A stretch of 64,000 bases of DNA from Actinomyces naeslundii. GTDB lineage: Bacteria > Actinomycetota > Actinomycetes > Actinomycetales > Actinomycetaceae. Below are positions 37,214-46,445 of this stretch, in pieces; positions within the stretch are counted from its first letter, which is position 1; every line of letters starts with the position of its first letter. A model generated the notes under the pieces. That model ran no database searches. It was not told the DNA's origin and worked only from the letters and a program-made list of their open reading frames with translations. The stretch lies in the NCBI RefSeq assembly GCF_001956585.1, contig NZ_MSRR01000031.1, positions 62,001 to 126,000 of the forward strand. Reading direction: 5' to 3'. Made by a program: the position numbers and the translations under genes.

Positions 37214-37531
37214 CTGTCCTCCTGGGATCGGGACGTGGAACGGTTGGCAAGGGATCTGGATGTCTGACGCCAACCTACCGCGCCCCGGCTGACGTTCCCA
37301 TCGGCCACAGGGATGAGGTGGAGCACCGATGGCGTGAGGTTGAACGCCCCCGCCCAGGTCTGTCTCCTACCTGCTCGGCCGACCGGACAGATCAGCCGGG
37401 GCTTAAGGACGCAGATCAGCCGCCGAAAGGCGACGGTGCCCGGCCCCCTCATGGGAACCGGGCACTCGTGTCGATCGGTCAGACCTGCCGAGACCGACAC
37501 GGTCAGCTGTGCCGACCTGAAGACCCTGCGT
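37214..37531 (-). other. 318-base spacer between the rpsP and rimM units
   Basis: This spacer follows the KH gene and precedes rimM. It holds a terminator-like stem, GTGCCCGG at 37436-37443 with its complement at 37458-37465, which would end the rpsP-KH transcript. The rimM promoter must then lie in 37214-37435, but I see no clear consensus there. No reading frame on either strand looks real. Confidence 0.5.
37436..37465 (-). terminator. hairpin after the rpsP-KH unit
   Basis: An 8-base GC stem (37436-37443 with 37458-37465) has a 14-base loop that can pair further (CCCCTCATGGG). It lies about 65 bases past the KH-gene stop. No T-run is present. Its place suggests the end of the rpsP-KH message. 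Confidence 0.4.
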
Positions 37532-37768
37532 TCAGCGACGGTCGGTGTCGACGACGTCGACGCGCACTGACGAGTCCGCCAGCGCTCCCACCACTGTGCG
37601 CAGCGCTCGAGCAGTACGGCCCGAGCGGCCGATGACTCGGCCGAGGTCCTCGGGGTTGACCCGCACCTCCAGCAGGTCGCCGCGGCGCAGCGACCGAGAG
37701 GTGACGGTGACGTCGTCGGGATTGTCGACAATGCCCCGTACGAGGTGCTCGAGGGCGTCGGCCAGCAT
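37532..37768 (-). CDS. KH-domain RNA-binding protein (KhpA/UPF0109)
   Basis: This 78-residue protein is a single KH domain with the GRVIGRSGRTARALR loop (G-x-x-G type). MLADALEHLVRGIVDNPDDV is the typical KhpA N-terminus. The ATG at 37768 has a GAGGAGG site, and only one base separates it from the rpsP stop. KhpA-type proteins bind RNA and influence translation and cell division in other Gram-positives. The order rpsP, KH gene, rimM is standard in actinobacteria. Confidence 0.92.
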   Translation of the reverse strand: MLADALEHLVRGIVDNPDDVTVTSRSLRRGDLLEVRVNPEDLGRVIGRSGRTARALRTVVGALADSSVRVDVVDTDRR

Positions 37769-37769
37769 C

Positions 37770-38243
37770 TCAGGCCTCCTCAGCGGCGGCCTCGGCGGTC
37801 TCCTCAGCCTCGGCCTCAGTGGCCTCAGCAGCCTCGGCCGCCGCAGCGGCCTCCTGCTCGGCCTTGGCCTTGGCGGCGGCTGCCTTGCGCTTCTCGGCGT
37901 CGTCGGCAGCGGCCTTGACCGCAGCCTCCTTGGCGACCGTCGCGGCGTCGGCGTCCTTGACCTTGAGGGTGCTCTCGACACCCTTGAGGCCCTTGAACTG
38001 GTGATAGTCGCCGGTGATCTTGATCAACTTGTAGACGGCGTCGGAGGGCTGGGCGCCCACACCGAGCCAGTACTGGACACGCTCGGAGTCGATGCGGATG
38101 AGCGAGGGCTCCTGCATCGGGTCGTAGACACCGATCTCCTCGATGACACGACCATCGCGCTTCTTGCGGGAGTCGAGGACGACGACCCGGTAGAAGGGGG
38201 CAAACTTCTTACCCATGCGCTTGAGGCGAATCTTGACTGCCAC
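37770..38243 (-). CDS. rpsP: 30S ribosomal protein S16 with long tail
   Basis: S16 is an early-assembly 30S protein. The GTG at 38243 follows an AGGAG site and gives 157 residues starting with [38 protein letters not shown] and [15 protein letters not shown] complete the core. After about residue 110 the protein becomes an Ala/Glu/Lys-rich tail, so it is almost twice as long as E. coli S16. Tails of this kind occur in other actinobacteria. It is the first gene of the rpsP-KH unit. Confidence 0.95.
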   Translation of the reverse strand: MAVKIRLKRMGKKFAPFYRVVVLDSRKKRDGRVIEEIGVYDPMQEPSLIRIDSERVQYWLGVGAQPSDAVYKLIKITGDYHQFKGLKGVESTLKVKDADAATVAKEAAVKAAADDAEKRKAAAAKAKAEQEAAAAAEAAEATEAEAEETAEAAAEEA

Positions 38244-38511
38244 TTGGTTGAACTCCTGGTTCTGGATGGTTTGGCGCGCGCTGGTCCCCGGTGGGGTCAA
38301 GCAACGGTTTCCGGCGTGAGCCGAGACGCGACCGGGGCCGGGAGAGGGACCGACGTCCAATCGAGTACAGCCGGACATTCTGCCAGAGCGTCCGACGGCG
38401 TCGCCAGTCCGAGCCGGGGCACCGCCCCACCACTCGGTGCGAGATCGCCCACAGGCAACAGACAACCAGCGGGTTCGATGGGGAACTCAACCGCTTCGCA
38501 CGCCACACGCC

Positions 38512-39925
38512 ATGGATGACAATACGGTCATGAAACCGCCTTCTCGGAGCATCCGCCCTCCCGGCGCCCCAACATCGATCCGGCCGCCACGCTCCAGAGA
38601 AAGTTTTCCAACGCGCCATTCCTTCCAGTCATTGCGACAGCCTGCACCCCCTTCTCTTGGGATCTTCATCCTGGTCGTCGCGCTTGTGATAGGCATAGGC
38701 ACCGTCGCCCACCTCCAAGACCTTGCAGACCCGAGTGCACCCCCAACGACCATCCCAGCGAGAACGCTGCGACGCGCCCCTCTCCCACAGACTCGTCTCA
38801 AGCAAGCAGCGCTCCCTCGGCGGCCACAGCCACACCACAAGTAACGAACGACTCCTGGCCGGAGCAGTGGCGCATTGAGACCGGCATGAAGGCACCGTGG
38901 GACTCGAATGAGAGGTGGAGCTTTTATCGAACGGGAGCCACATCGTTATCTACGAGAACGATATCGACAGGACCACCTCGGCGCGCATTTACAAGCTTAT
39001 TAACGGCCAACCGATACTGACCATAGAAGTACCACCCTCAACACGCACTCCAGCGGGAATCAACAGCACCTCGCTCATTTACTCTCGCCAATTCATTGAC
39101 CTTGAGACAGGCGCAGCGACAGACACAGGCTGGGACAAGACGGCCACTCCAGTTTATATCACCAGCGAGCTCATCGTGGCTTGCTCACCGGAACCAATCA
39201 CGTGCTCCGCATGGGATATGAACGACGGGACCCCGACCCAACGCTGGTCCCAGGCGTACGCAGGAAGGTTGGTCCACTCGTGGGAGATTCAACATGTCGG
39301 CGACACAAGCAGTGGATACATTAAAATGCCTATCGACAACACCACTCATTTCGTATCACTGACCGACGGAACACCCCACAACTCACAGTCATCATCAGAT
39401 CACCCTGAGTTTATTGCTGCAGCCGATGGGTGGATCCGTATTAGATCATGGAAGGACAACGCAACCCTCACCCCCGATGGCACCCCAACAGGATCGTTTT
39501 CCACCCCGACCGCTCGCTCCTCGGCAAAAGCAGCACTGTTAGAGGGAGGCTCCGGCACCCCTAAGATTAGCGAGCTCCGCCGCGCTTATGAGTCGGAAGA
39601 CATCTCCTGGGCGAACACATCTCTGGTGTGCACGCAAGACGGCGGATGCCGATTCAACGGCAAGCCAGTATCTCTTCCTGGCGATTCACACTGTAATTTC
39701 TCGAGACTTACCGATGGGTACGTGCAGAACAACTGGACCGTTAGTCCTGACGGCCGTTTTGTCATCATGAAAACACGATCCCGTACCAAACAGAGCACGG
39801 CCTGCATCGTCGACATCGCCCAAGGAAGGGTGACCGAACGCAGGATCGCGATCGCACCGCGAGGAGACCTTATCATTGCCGCCGAGGGAACCACTCTGGT
39901 GGGATATTCTCCCGATCACCAATAA
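38512..39925 (+). pseudogene. frameshifted membrane-anchored surface protein, probably beta-propeller-like
   Basis: Three pieces in different frames read as one broken gene. Frame A (ATG at 38512 to 38844) has a Pro/Arg-rich cytoplasmic start and a membrane segment near residues 48-68 (LGIFILVVALVIGIG). Frame B, about 38745-38905, continues with a Ser/Thr/Ala linker and NDSWPEQWRIETGMKAPWD. Frame C (38912-39925) gives 336 residues with WIRIRSWKDNATL, NWTVSPDGRFVIMK and similar strand-rich repeats of a WD/PQQ-like propeller. Each jump has the direction of a one-base loss; a C-run at 38740-38744 could hold the first. Base composition is less GC-rich than its neighbours. It could be a true pseudogene, a phase-variable gene, or a sequencing error. 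Confidence 0.6.
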
Positions 39926-39948
39926 CAGCCGCATCAAGTCGAGCCGTT

Positions 39949-39972
39949 GCCGTATGACACCTGTCATGCGGC
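39949..39972. promoter_or_regulatory. 24-base palindrome upstream of ABC/two-component cassette 1
   Basis: GCCGTATGACA at 39949-39959 pairs with TGTCATGCGGC at 39962-39972, with only one mismatch and a two-base centre (CC). The core is ATGACA-CC-TGTCAT. It lies 54 bases before the first ATPase start and 24 bases past the broken surface-protein gene. A palindrome with a two-base centre fits a dimeric NarL-type regulator such as the one encoded at the end of the cassette. It could instead be a weak terminator. Confidence 0.5.
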
Positions 39973-40025
39973 TGCGGTGACAGCGCTCAGTACCGGGAGC
40001 CGCGGGCCGGCGGGAGCCTGGGGCC

Positions 40026-41045
40026 ATGACCCGAACCACCACAGCCCCCGTCACTCACTCCCCGGGATCCTGCCCTCAGGTCGGGCGCACAGCTCCAGCC
40101 CCCGCGATTGACTCCCGTGGCCTGCGCAAGCTCTTCGGCAGCCTCGTCGCCGTCGACAACCTCGACCTGACCATCCGGCCCGGAGAGGTGGTCGCCTTCC
40201 TGGGCCCCAATGGCGCTGGCAAGTCCACCACCCTCGACATGATCCTGGGACTGACCCGGCCCGACGCAGGGACGATCGAGCTTCTGGGGACCTCTCCCAA
40301 CCAGGCGGTCCAGGCAGGTCGCGTTGGTGTCATCTTCCAGGACGGCGGTCTCCTGGACGACTTCACCGTCGGGGAGACCCTGCGGGTCGTGGCCTCGATG
40401 CAGCCCCGGCACTGCGACGGCGTCTCGCGCGCTTCCAGGCTCGACGACGTCGTCAACCAGGCGCATCTTGGCCAGGTCCTCACCCGCAGAGTGAGCCGCT
40501 GCTCGGGAGGCGAGCGCCAGCGCCTGCGCCTGGCCCTTGCTCTGCTGCCAGACCCCGACCTTCTCGTCATGGACGAGCCCACCGCCGGAATGGATGTCAG
40601 CGCCCGGATCGCCTTCTGGGAGACGATGCGCACCCAGACCCGCCACGGCCGCACCGTCCTGTTCGCCACCCACTACCTGGAGGAGGCGGCCTCCTTCGCC
40701 GACCGCATCGTCATCATCGCCCGTGGCCGCCTGGTCGCCGACGGCAGCGTCGATGAGATCCGAGCCCTGGGCGATGGCGCCCTGGTCACCGCCACCTGGC
40801 CCGGGATCTCCGAGGAATCTTTGGGTCAGCACCTGGCCGACTGTCCCGCGGCCAGCAGCATCCTGCACGCGGTCGTCCACGGTGAGCACGTGGAGCTGCG
40901 CACGACGGACTCCGACGCCGTCGCCCGCTGGCTGCTGAGTACCACCCCCGCCGAGCACCTGGGCATCGGCGCCGCGAGCCTCAACGAGGTCTTCACCGCT
41001 CTGACCTCCGACGGCTCTGACGGCGCAGCCCCGTCGGCGCCTTAG
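40026..41045 (+). CDS. ABC transporter ATPase, cassette 1
   Basis: This 339-residue ATPase powers an ABC-2 type exporter. Walker A is GPNGAGKST, the signature loop is RCSGGERQR (Cys in place of the usual Leu), Walker B is LLVMDEPTAGMD, and the H-loop is FATHYLEE. The C-terminal 90 residues form a divergent tail ending in an Ala/Pro stretch. It opens a four-gene cassette with a permease, histidine kinase and response regulator. A second cassette at 46446 has a clearly related ATPase. Confidence 0.92.
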   Translation: MTRTTTAPVTHSPGSCPQVGRTAPAPAIDSRGLRKLFGSLVAVDNLDLTIRPGEVVAFLGPNGAGKSTTLDMILGLTRPDAGTIELLGTSPNQAVQAGRVGVIFQDGGLLDDFTVGETLRVVASMQPRHCDGVSRASRLDDVVNQAHLGQVLTRRVSRCSGGERQRLRLALALLPDPDLLVMDEPTAGMDVSARIAFWETMRTQTRHGRTVLFATHYLEEAASFADRIVIIARGRLVADGSVDEIRALGDGALVTATWPGISEESLGQHLADCPAASSILHAVVHGEHVELRTTDSDAVARWLLSTTPAEHLGIGAASLNEVFTALTSDGSDGAAPSAP

Positions 41046-41095
41046 CCCACACCCATCACCCTGACCACCATCACCACATGCATTGAGGCCGCATC

Positions 41096-41980
41096 ATGAC
41101 CGCGACGTCCCAGACATCCTCTGACTCCCCAGTATCCGACTCCCCTGTCGATCCCGACGCGGGCGGGCTCACAGATCGATCACTTCGTCCGGGAGGGCTC
41201 AGGCCCGCACGCCCTCTCCTGACCTACCTCTGGCTCGACCTCTTCCGGAGCCTGCGCGAGCCGGCCAACCTCTTCTTCGTTGTCGCCTTCCCTCTGGCGA
41301 TGTACCTCGTCTTCGGTCGGTTGAACGCGTCCGCTGGGGACTACGGTCCGCACGCCCACGGCAACGTCTCGGCCTCGGTAATGCTCGCCATGGCCTCCTT
41401 CAGTGCCTGCCTGGGTGCCACCAGCGCCTCGGCGACGGCCGCTGTCGAGCAGTCTGCGGGCTGGGGCCGGCAGATGGCCGTCACCGGTGGCGGTCTGCGT
41501 GGCTACCTGGTGGTCAAGACCGGAACCGCAGTGGGAACAGCGGCTCTTCCGGTCATCGTGGTCCTCACCGCCGGGGCACTGACGGACTCGCAGACGGAGG
41601 GCTGGGTCTGGGCCGCCAGTCCCCTCATCTGCCTGATCGGGGTCCTGCCCTTCGTCCTGTGGGGGCTGGCCGCCGGGATGTGGCTGCCGTCCTCGGCATC
41701 GATCGGTATCGCGACCTCCTTGGTCTCCTTGTTCGCCTTCATCGGCAACACCTTCATGCCGCTGAACCACACGCTGCTGACGATCAGCCGCTTCACCCCG
41801 ATGTACGGGTCGACGGCGCTGGCCCGGTGGCCGCTGGGCGAGGGATGGATCTACGTACCGGATCGACCGGCGGGTATCCAGGACCCGCTGTGGATGCCGT
41901 TGGCTAACCTGGTGACGTGGACACTCATCTTCGGGCTACTCGTGATCGGGGCCCGACGCCGGGCGACCAGGCGCCAATGA
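41096..41980 (+). CDS. ABC-2 permease, cassette 1
   Basis: The 294-residue protein begins with about 45 polar residues and then has about six membrane segments of the ABC-2 type. VAFPLAMYLVFGRL and PLICLIGVLPFVLWGLAAGM are examples. It lies 50 bases after the ATPase gene, and its stop overlaps the kinase start (ATGA). It forms the transmembrane half of the exporter. What it transports is unknown; related systems export antimicrobial peptides or lipids. Confidence 0.88.
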   Translation: MTATSQTSSDSPVSDSPVDPDAGGLTDRSLRPGGLRPARPLLTYLWLDLFRSLREPANLFFVVAFPLAMYLVFGRLNASAGDYGPHAHGNVSASVMLAMASFSACLGATSASATAAVEQSAGWGRQMAVTGGGLRGYLVVKTGTAVGTAALPVIVVLTAGALTDSQTEGWVWAASPLICLIGVLPFVLWGLAAGMWLPSSASIGIATSLVSLFAFIGNTFMPLNHTLLTISRFTPMYGSTALARWPLGEGWIYVPDRPAGIQDPLWMPLANLVTWTLIFGLLVIGARRRATRRQ

Positions 41981-43218
41981 GCTCGGTGACGACAACGATG
42001 ACGACATCACAACCCTCTCACAATGATGCTGCCGTGGAGACCTCGGCATCACAGAAGGAAGGACCCCGTTCCCGCTCCTGGCACCGCTATCGCCGTCATA
42101 TCGTCTGGGACGCCACGGTGTGGGTGTTCCTCCTGGTCATCCCCCTCGTCCATCTTCTCCTCGGCTCCTTCGCCCCGTGGCAGCGCCTGCTGGGAATCGC
42201 CGGAGTCATGGGGTTCATCGTCGCCTACGTCTGGGCCTTCTCCACACAGGACACCCGCGCGGTACGGGCGGGGGATCCTCTGCCTGATCTCCCGATTCGC
42301 GTCCTTCTGGGCAAGCTGGCGGCCCTGATTCTCTTCAGCGCGCTGGCACTGCCGGCTCTGGGCTGGTGGACCGCCTACTTCTTCCCCTTCTTCTGCTCAT
42401 TGGTCCTGTTCTCCACAACGCTGCGTCGGGGAATCCCAACCGTCATCACCGCGGTCGCTCTCTTGACGGCTGTCTCTCTGGCGTGGAACACGCATCCGGA
42501 GTCGCGCTGGATGGTGCTGGGCGCTGCATTATCGGGACTGACCATCATCATCGCCCGCATCGCGGTGGAGCTCCAGGAGCGCAGAACATCCGCCGAGCGC
42601 GAGCTCGCCCTCATCTCGCAGCGAGAGGCAGTGGGGCGCGATGTCCACGACATCCTGGGGCACTCCCTGACGGTCCTCACTCTCAAGGCCGAGGTCGCCC
42701 GCCGGCTCATCGAGCGTGACCCGGCCGCCGCCTCCCGGGAGCTCGACGAGGTCATCACCCTGGCCCGCGGGGCCCTTGCCGACGTGCGCTCCACGGTGAC
42801 GCGCCTGCGGTCCCCGGACCTGGCCAACCAGGTGGAGGCCACGCGTACCGCCCTGAGCGCCGCCCAGATCGATGTGGAGATGATCGGTAGCGCCCAGGAC
42901 ATTCCTGAGCGTCAGCGGGCACTTCTGGCCTGGGCCCTGCGCGAGGCCACCACGAACGTCGTCCGGCACGCGCGCGCCACCAACGTCACCGTGCACCTGG
43001 CACCAGGGATGCTGCGGGTGAGCGACGACGGCGTCGGCCTGGCCGGTGACAAACCCGGCAACGGGCTGGAGGGCCTGCGCTCCCGCATTGAGCAGGAGGG
43101 CGGTTCCCTCACCATGACCAGTCCGATCACCCGTCGCACTGACTCATCCAGCGCCGTCGAGAGAGACTCCGCTGACGTGCCGTCCGGCGGAACCAGACTG
43201 GAGGTGAGGCTGCCGTGA
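41977..43218 (+). CDS. NarL-type sensor histidine kinase, cassette 1
   Basis: The ATG at 41977 overlaps the permease stop (ATGA) and gives 413 residues. Four or five N-terminal membrane segments are followed by a HisKA_3 dimerisation domain with GRDVHDILGHSLTV (H224). The ATPase domain has EATTNVVRHARA (N-box) and SDDGVGLAGDKPGNGLEGL (G1/G2). This layout is that of DesK/LiaS-type kinases that sense membrane or envelope state. Its start and stop overlap both neighbours, so it is co-translated with the permease and regulator. Confidence 0.92.
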   Translation: MSSVTTTMTTSQPSHNDAAVETSASQKEGPRSRSWHRYRRHIVWDATVWVFLLVIPLVHLLLGSFAPWQRLLGIAGVMGFIVAYVWAFSTQDTRAVRAGDPLPDLPIRVLLGKLAALILFSALALPALGWWTAYFFPFFCSLVLFSTTLRRGIPTVITAVALLTAVSLAWNTHPESRWMVLGAALSGLTIIIARIAVELQERRTSAERELALISQREAVGRDVHDILGHSLTVLTLKAEVARRLIERDPAAASRELDEVITLARGALADVRSTVTRLRSPDLANQVEATRTALSAAQIDVEMIGSAQDIPERQRALLAWALREATTNVVRHARATNVTVHLAPGMLRVSDDGVGLAGDKPGNGLEGLRSRIEQEGGSLTMTSPITRRTDSSSAVERDSADVPSGGTRLEVRLP

Positions 43219-43826
43219 GCCCGATCCGCGTGCTCATCGCCGATGACCAGGCCCTCGTGCGTGGAGCGCTGGCGACGCTTCTGGGACTGGAGAGCGATCT
43301 GGAGGTGGTGGCCCAGGTGGGGCGGGGCGACGAGGTCCTGGACGCGGTACGCCAGCACGCCGTGGATGTGGCCCTGATGGATATCGACATGCCGGGGCGC
43401 GACGGACTGGCAGCCACCGCGGAGGTCGTCGCCTCTGGAGCATCGTGCAGGTGCCTCATCGTGACGACCTTCGGTCGCCCGGGCTACCTCTCACGGGGCA
43501 TGGAGGCAGGGGCGGCGGGTTTCATCGTCAAGGACACCCCGCCCGAGGCGCTGGCTGAGGCGATCCGTAAGGTTCATGCGGGTCTGCGGGTCATCGACCC
43601 CGAGCTCGCCCAGGAGTCGGTACTGCTCGGGCCGAACCCGCTGACCGAGCGGGAGAAGGAGGTTCTGCAGGCTGCAGCCACGGGCGCGGATGCCCGAGAG
43701 ATCGCGACGCGACTGCGCCTGGGCGAGGGCACGGTGCGCAACTACCTGTCCTCGGCGATCGCCAAGACCCACGCCCGCAACCGCACCGAGGCGGCCCGCA
43801 CCGCCGAGACCAACGGCTGGCTTTAG
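43215..43826 (+). CDS. NarL/LuxR-type response regulator, cassette 1
   Basis: The 203-residue protein has a receiver domain with D10-D11 and the phospho-accepting D56 (ALMDIDMPG), Thr at VTTFGRPG and Lys at FIVKDTPP. The C-terminal LuxR helix-turn-helix is LTEREKEVLQAAATG followed by LRLGEGTVRNYLSSAI. The GTG start overlaps the kinase stop. It probably regulates its own cassette through the palindrome at 39949. Confidence 0.93.
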   Translation: MSPIRVLIADDQALVRGALATLLGLESDLEVVAQVGRGDEVLDAVRQHAVDVALMDIDMPGRDGLAATAEVVASGASCRCLIVTTFGRPGYLSRGMEAGAAGFIVKDTPPEALAEAIRKVHAGLRVIDPELAQESVLLGPNPLTEREKEVLQAAATGADAREIATRLRLGEGTVRNYLSSAIAKTHARNRTEAARTAETNGWL

Positions 43827-43870
43827 CCCAGTCACGTCCAAGCCGTCGACGTCACGACGAGAGGTAAGGG

Positions 43871-44272
43871 ATGGAGAGCTCATCACAGCGGCATGAACTG
43901 ATCCGACGAGAACCGATCTTCCACCACCCGGAGCTGATCTGGGACGCCGGCTCCTTCGATGAGCAGATCGCGGAGGACTTCGACGAGGTCGGCGCCTCGG
44001 GACGACGTTACAGCCGCAGCGAGGTCAAGGAGATCGTCCTGGGACGCTTGGAGGGAACGCATGCGGACTCCCTCGCCGATGGATACAGAATCGAGGAGGC
44101 TGAGTCCCGCATCCTTGCCGACGACGTCGTCCAGGTCCTCTACACCTTACGTACGCCGAGTCGCGTCACCCGCAGATCCACGCTCTACCGTCGCCGGGAC
44201 TCGATCTGGCAGGCGGTATTCCACCAGGGCACCGTCATCGAGGGTGCGACTGCCCTGTCTCCTGATGACTGA
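43871..44272 (+). CDS. DUF4440/NTF2-like protein
   Basis: This 133-residue protein matches the NTF2-like DUF4440 group: RHELIRREPIFHHPELIWD, DFDEVGASGRRYSRSEV and RVTRRSTLYRRRDS are recognisable, ending with WQAVFHQGTVIEG. It is 44 bases downstream of the cassette 1 response regulator on the same strand and may be part of that operon. NTF2-like proteins can be enzymes or ligand-binding proteins; no function can be assigned. Confidence 0.75.
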   Translation: MESSSQRHELIRREPIFHHPELIWDAGSFDEQIAEDFDEVGASGRRYSRSEVKEIVLGRLEGTHADSLADGYRIEEAESRILADDVVQVLYTLRTPSRVTRRSTLYRRRDSIWQAVFHQGTVIEGATALSPDD

Positions 44273-44340
44273 CCACCTCCGGCCGACCCGATGACGTCCG
44301 AGCCCGCAGCTCGGCTCCCAGGCGCCGCGGGCCGTTGAGC

Positions 44341-46029
44341 CTACAGCCCGAGGTGGCGGCGCAGGTCCTCGGGCAGGGCGCCCATGGCATCGGCGACGTC
44401 GTCGCCCGAGGGCTGCGCACCGGCCTGAGCCTGCTGCTGGGCCTGGGGCATGATCCCGTAGCCGGAGGCGCCGGCCTGGCCGCCGCCGAGTCCGAAGGAG
44501 GAGCCGGCTGCTGGTGCGCCGCCCTGACCGGCCTCGATCTTGGCCTGCTTAGCGGCTGCAGCCTCCTTGGCCTGGCGGGCGGCCTTGGCGGGGTTGCCGC
44601 TGCGGCCCTTCTTACCGCCCTTGCCGCGTTTGGCCTTGGGGGCCTGACGGGCCTTGGAGTGCTTGCCCATGCCAGGCAGCGACCCCATGCCGGGCATGGG
44701 ACCGCCCTCACCGAGTCCGCCCATGCCTCCGCCGGAGGCCATGGCCTCCATCATCTTCTTGGCCTGCTCGAAGCGGTCCACGAGCTCATTGACGGCCTGG
44801 ACGGTGGTGCCCGATCCCTTGGCGATGCGGCTGCGGCGCGAGCCGTTGAGGATGGACAGGTCCTTGCGCTCGGCCGGAGTCATGGAGCACACGATCGCCT
44901 CGATGCGGTCGACCTCGCGCTCGTCGAAGTTCTCCAGGGCCTCACGCATCTGCCCCATGCCGGGCATCATGCCCAGGAGCTTCTTCATGGAGCCCATCTT
45001 GCGGATCTGGCGCAGCTGGCCCAGGAAGTCGTCGAGGGTGAAGGTGCCCTTGGCGAGCTTGGCGGCGGCGTCCTCGGCCTCCTGGCGGTCCAGGGTCCGC
45101 TCGGCCTGCTCAATGAGGGTGAGCAGGTCACCCATGTCCAGGATGCGCGAGGCCATGCGGTCGGCGTGGAAGCGCTCGAAGTCGGTCAGGCCCTCGCCAG
45201 TGGAGGAGAACAGGACCGGGGCACCGGTGACGCCGCGCACGGACAGGGCCGCACCGCCGCGGGCGTCGCCGTCGAGCTTGGAGAGGACCACGCCGGTGAA
45301 GCCGACGCCGTCGCGGAATGCGACCGAGGTGTTGACGGCGTCCTGACCGACCATGGCGTCCAGGACGAAGAGGATCTCGTGGGGGACGACGGCGTCACGG
45401 ATGCGGATCGCCTGGTCCATCATCTCAGCGTCCACGCCCAGGCGGCCGGCGGTGTCCACGACGACGACGTCGTAACCGTTAGTGCGTGCCTGCTCGACGC
45501 CGGAACGGGCCACGGCCACCGGGTCACCCACGCCGTTACCGGGCTCGGGCGCCCACACGTGCACCCCGGCGCGCTCGGCGACGACGCTCAGCTGCGTGAC
45601 GGCGTTGGGGCGCTGGAGGTCGGAGGCCACCAGCAGGACGCGCTTGCCCTGGTCGCGCAGCCAGCGGCCGAGCTTCCCGGCCAGGGTGGTCTTACCGGCG
45701 CCCTGGAGACCGGCGAGCATGATGATCGTGGGGCCGCGGTCGGCCCAGTTGATCTCCCGGGTCTCGCCGCCCAGGACCTCGATGAGTTCCTCGTTGACGA
45801 TCTTGACGACCTGCTGGCCCGGGTTGAGGGCCTGGGAGCGGGCGGCGTCGACCGCCTTCTCCCGCACCGCGGAGGTGAAGGCGCGCACCACGGGCAGGGC
45901 GACGTCGGCCTCCAGGAGGGCGCGGCGGATCTCGGTGACCGTGGCGTTGACGTCGGCCTCGGTGAGACGACCTTTGCCGCGCAGCTGGTTGAAGGAGGCG
46001 GTGATGCGATCGGAGAGGTTGCCGAACAC
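44341..46029 (-). CDS. ffh: signal recognition particle protein
   Basis: Ffh binds signal peptides and 4.5S RNA and works with FtsY. The GTG at 46029 follows an AGGAAGG site and gives 562 residues beginning VFGNLSDRITASFNQL. NG-domain motifs are GLQGAGKTTLAGKLG, DTAGRLGVD and SKLDGDARGG. The M domain near 330-440 is Met-rich (KKLLGMMPGMGQM). A tail of about 110 residues is Gly/Ala/Lys/Gln-rich and longer than in E. coli. An upstream in-frame ATG/GTG at 46101 is not needed. The gene sits between two ABC/two-component cassettes. Confidence 0.95.
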   Translation of the reverse strand: MFGNLSDRITASFNQLRGKGRLTEADVNATVTEIRRALLEADVALPVVRAFTSAVREKAVDAARSQALNPGQQVVKIVNEELIEVLGGETREINWADRGPTIIMLAGLQGAGKTTLAGKLGRWLRDQGKRVLLVASDLQRPNAVTQLSVVAERAGVHVWAPEPGNGVGDPVAVARSGVEQARTNGYDVVVVDTAGRLGVDAEMMDQAIRIRDAVVPHEILFVLDAMVGQDAVNTSVAFRDGVGFTGVVLSKLDGDARGGAALSVRGVTGAPVLFSSTGEGLTDFERFHADRMASRILDMGDLLTLIEQAERTLDRQEAEDAAAKLAKGTFTLDDFLGQLRQIRKMGSMKKLLGMMPGMGQMREALENFDEREVDRIEAIVCSMTPAERKDLSILNGSRRSRIAKGSGTTVQAVNELVDRFEQAKKMMEAMASGGGMGGLGEGGPMPGMGSLPGMGKHSKARQAPKAKRGKGGKKGRSGNPAKAARQAKEAAAAKQAKIEAGQGGAPAAGSSFGLGGGQAGASGYGIMPQAQQQAQAGAQPSGDDVADAMGALPEDLRRHLGL

Positions 46030-46445
46030 GCGATGGTCCTTCCTGGCGCCGTCGGGCGCGTTGGTCGGGAGACTGTGGGCGGATGAGGGTGGAACGTCCA
46101 TGTCCGTGGTCCATGGCGATCACCTCGACTGTGCCCCAGGATAGCGGCAAGCGGGGCCCGCCCTCTCCCCCGCGCCCGGACCGGGACTGAGCCCACACTC
46201 ACCAGCCGGCAGCCTCCGCCACGTCACACCTCTGGGCCCCGGCTCCCCCTGACGCCCTCTCCCACTCCGAACGCGGGTTTTCTCCCGACATCCTGCGGTA
46301 TTTCACCATCTGGCTACCCCTGAGATATGTCATGAGCAAGTAGTGACCGATGAGCCATGGACCGCAGCCGACGTGGGACGAGTCTTGAGCCATGAGCACA
46401 ACAACGACCCGGTCCGCCCAGGAGCCCTCACTCCGGGAGGTTCCC
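46030..46445. other. 416-base divergent spacer between ffh and cassette 2
   Basis: This region must hold the ffh promoter (minus) and the cassette 2 promoter (plus). On the minus strand TATCCT near 46143-46138 is a possible -10. On the plus strand a weak -35/-10-like pair, TTCACC and ATATGT, lies near 46302-46331. A half-site TGTCATG at about 46328 matches half of the palindrome before cassette 1. The ATPase frame stays open back to 46392. Confidence 0.4.

Noticed and set aside
38437-38844. Independent small membrane protein gene
   Set aside because: Its end falls in a linker whose continuation is seen in the next frames; the broken-gene reading explains all three frames.
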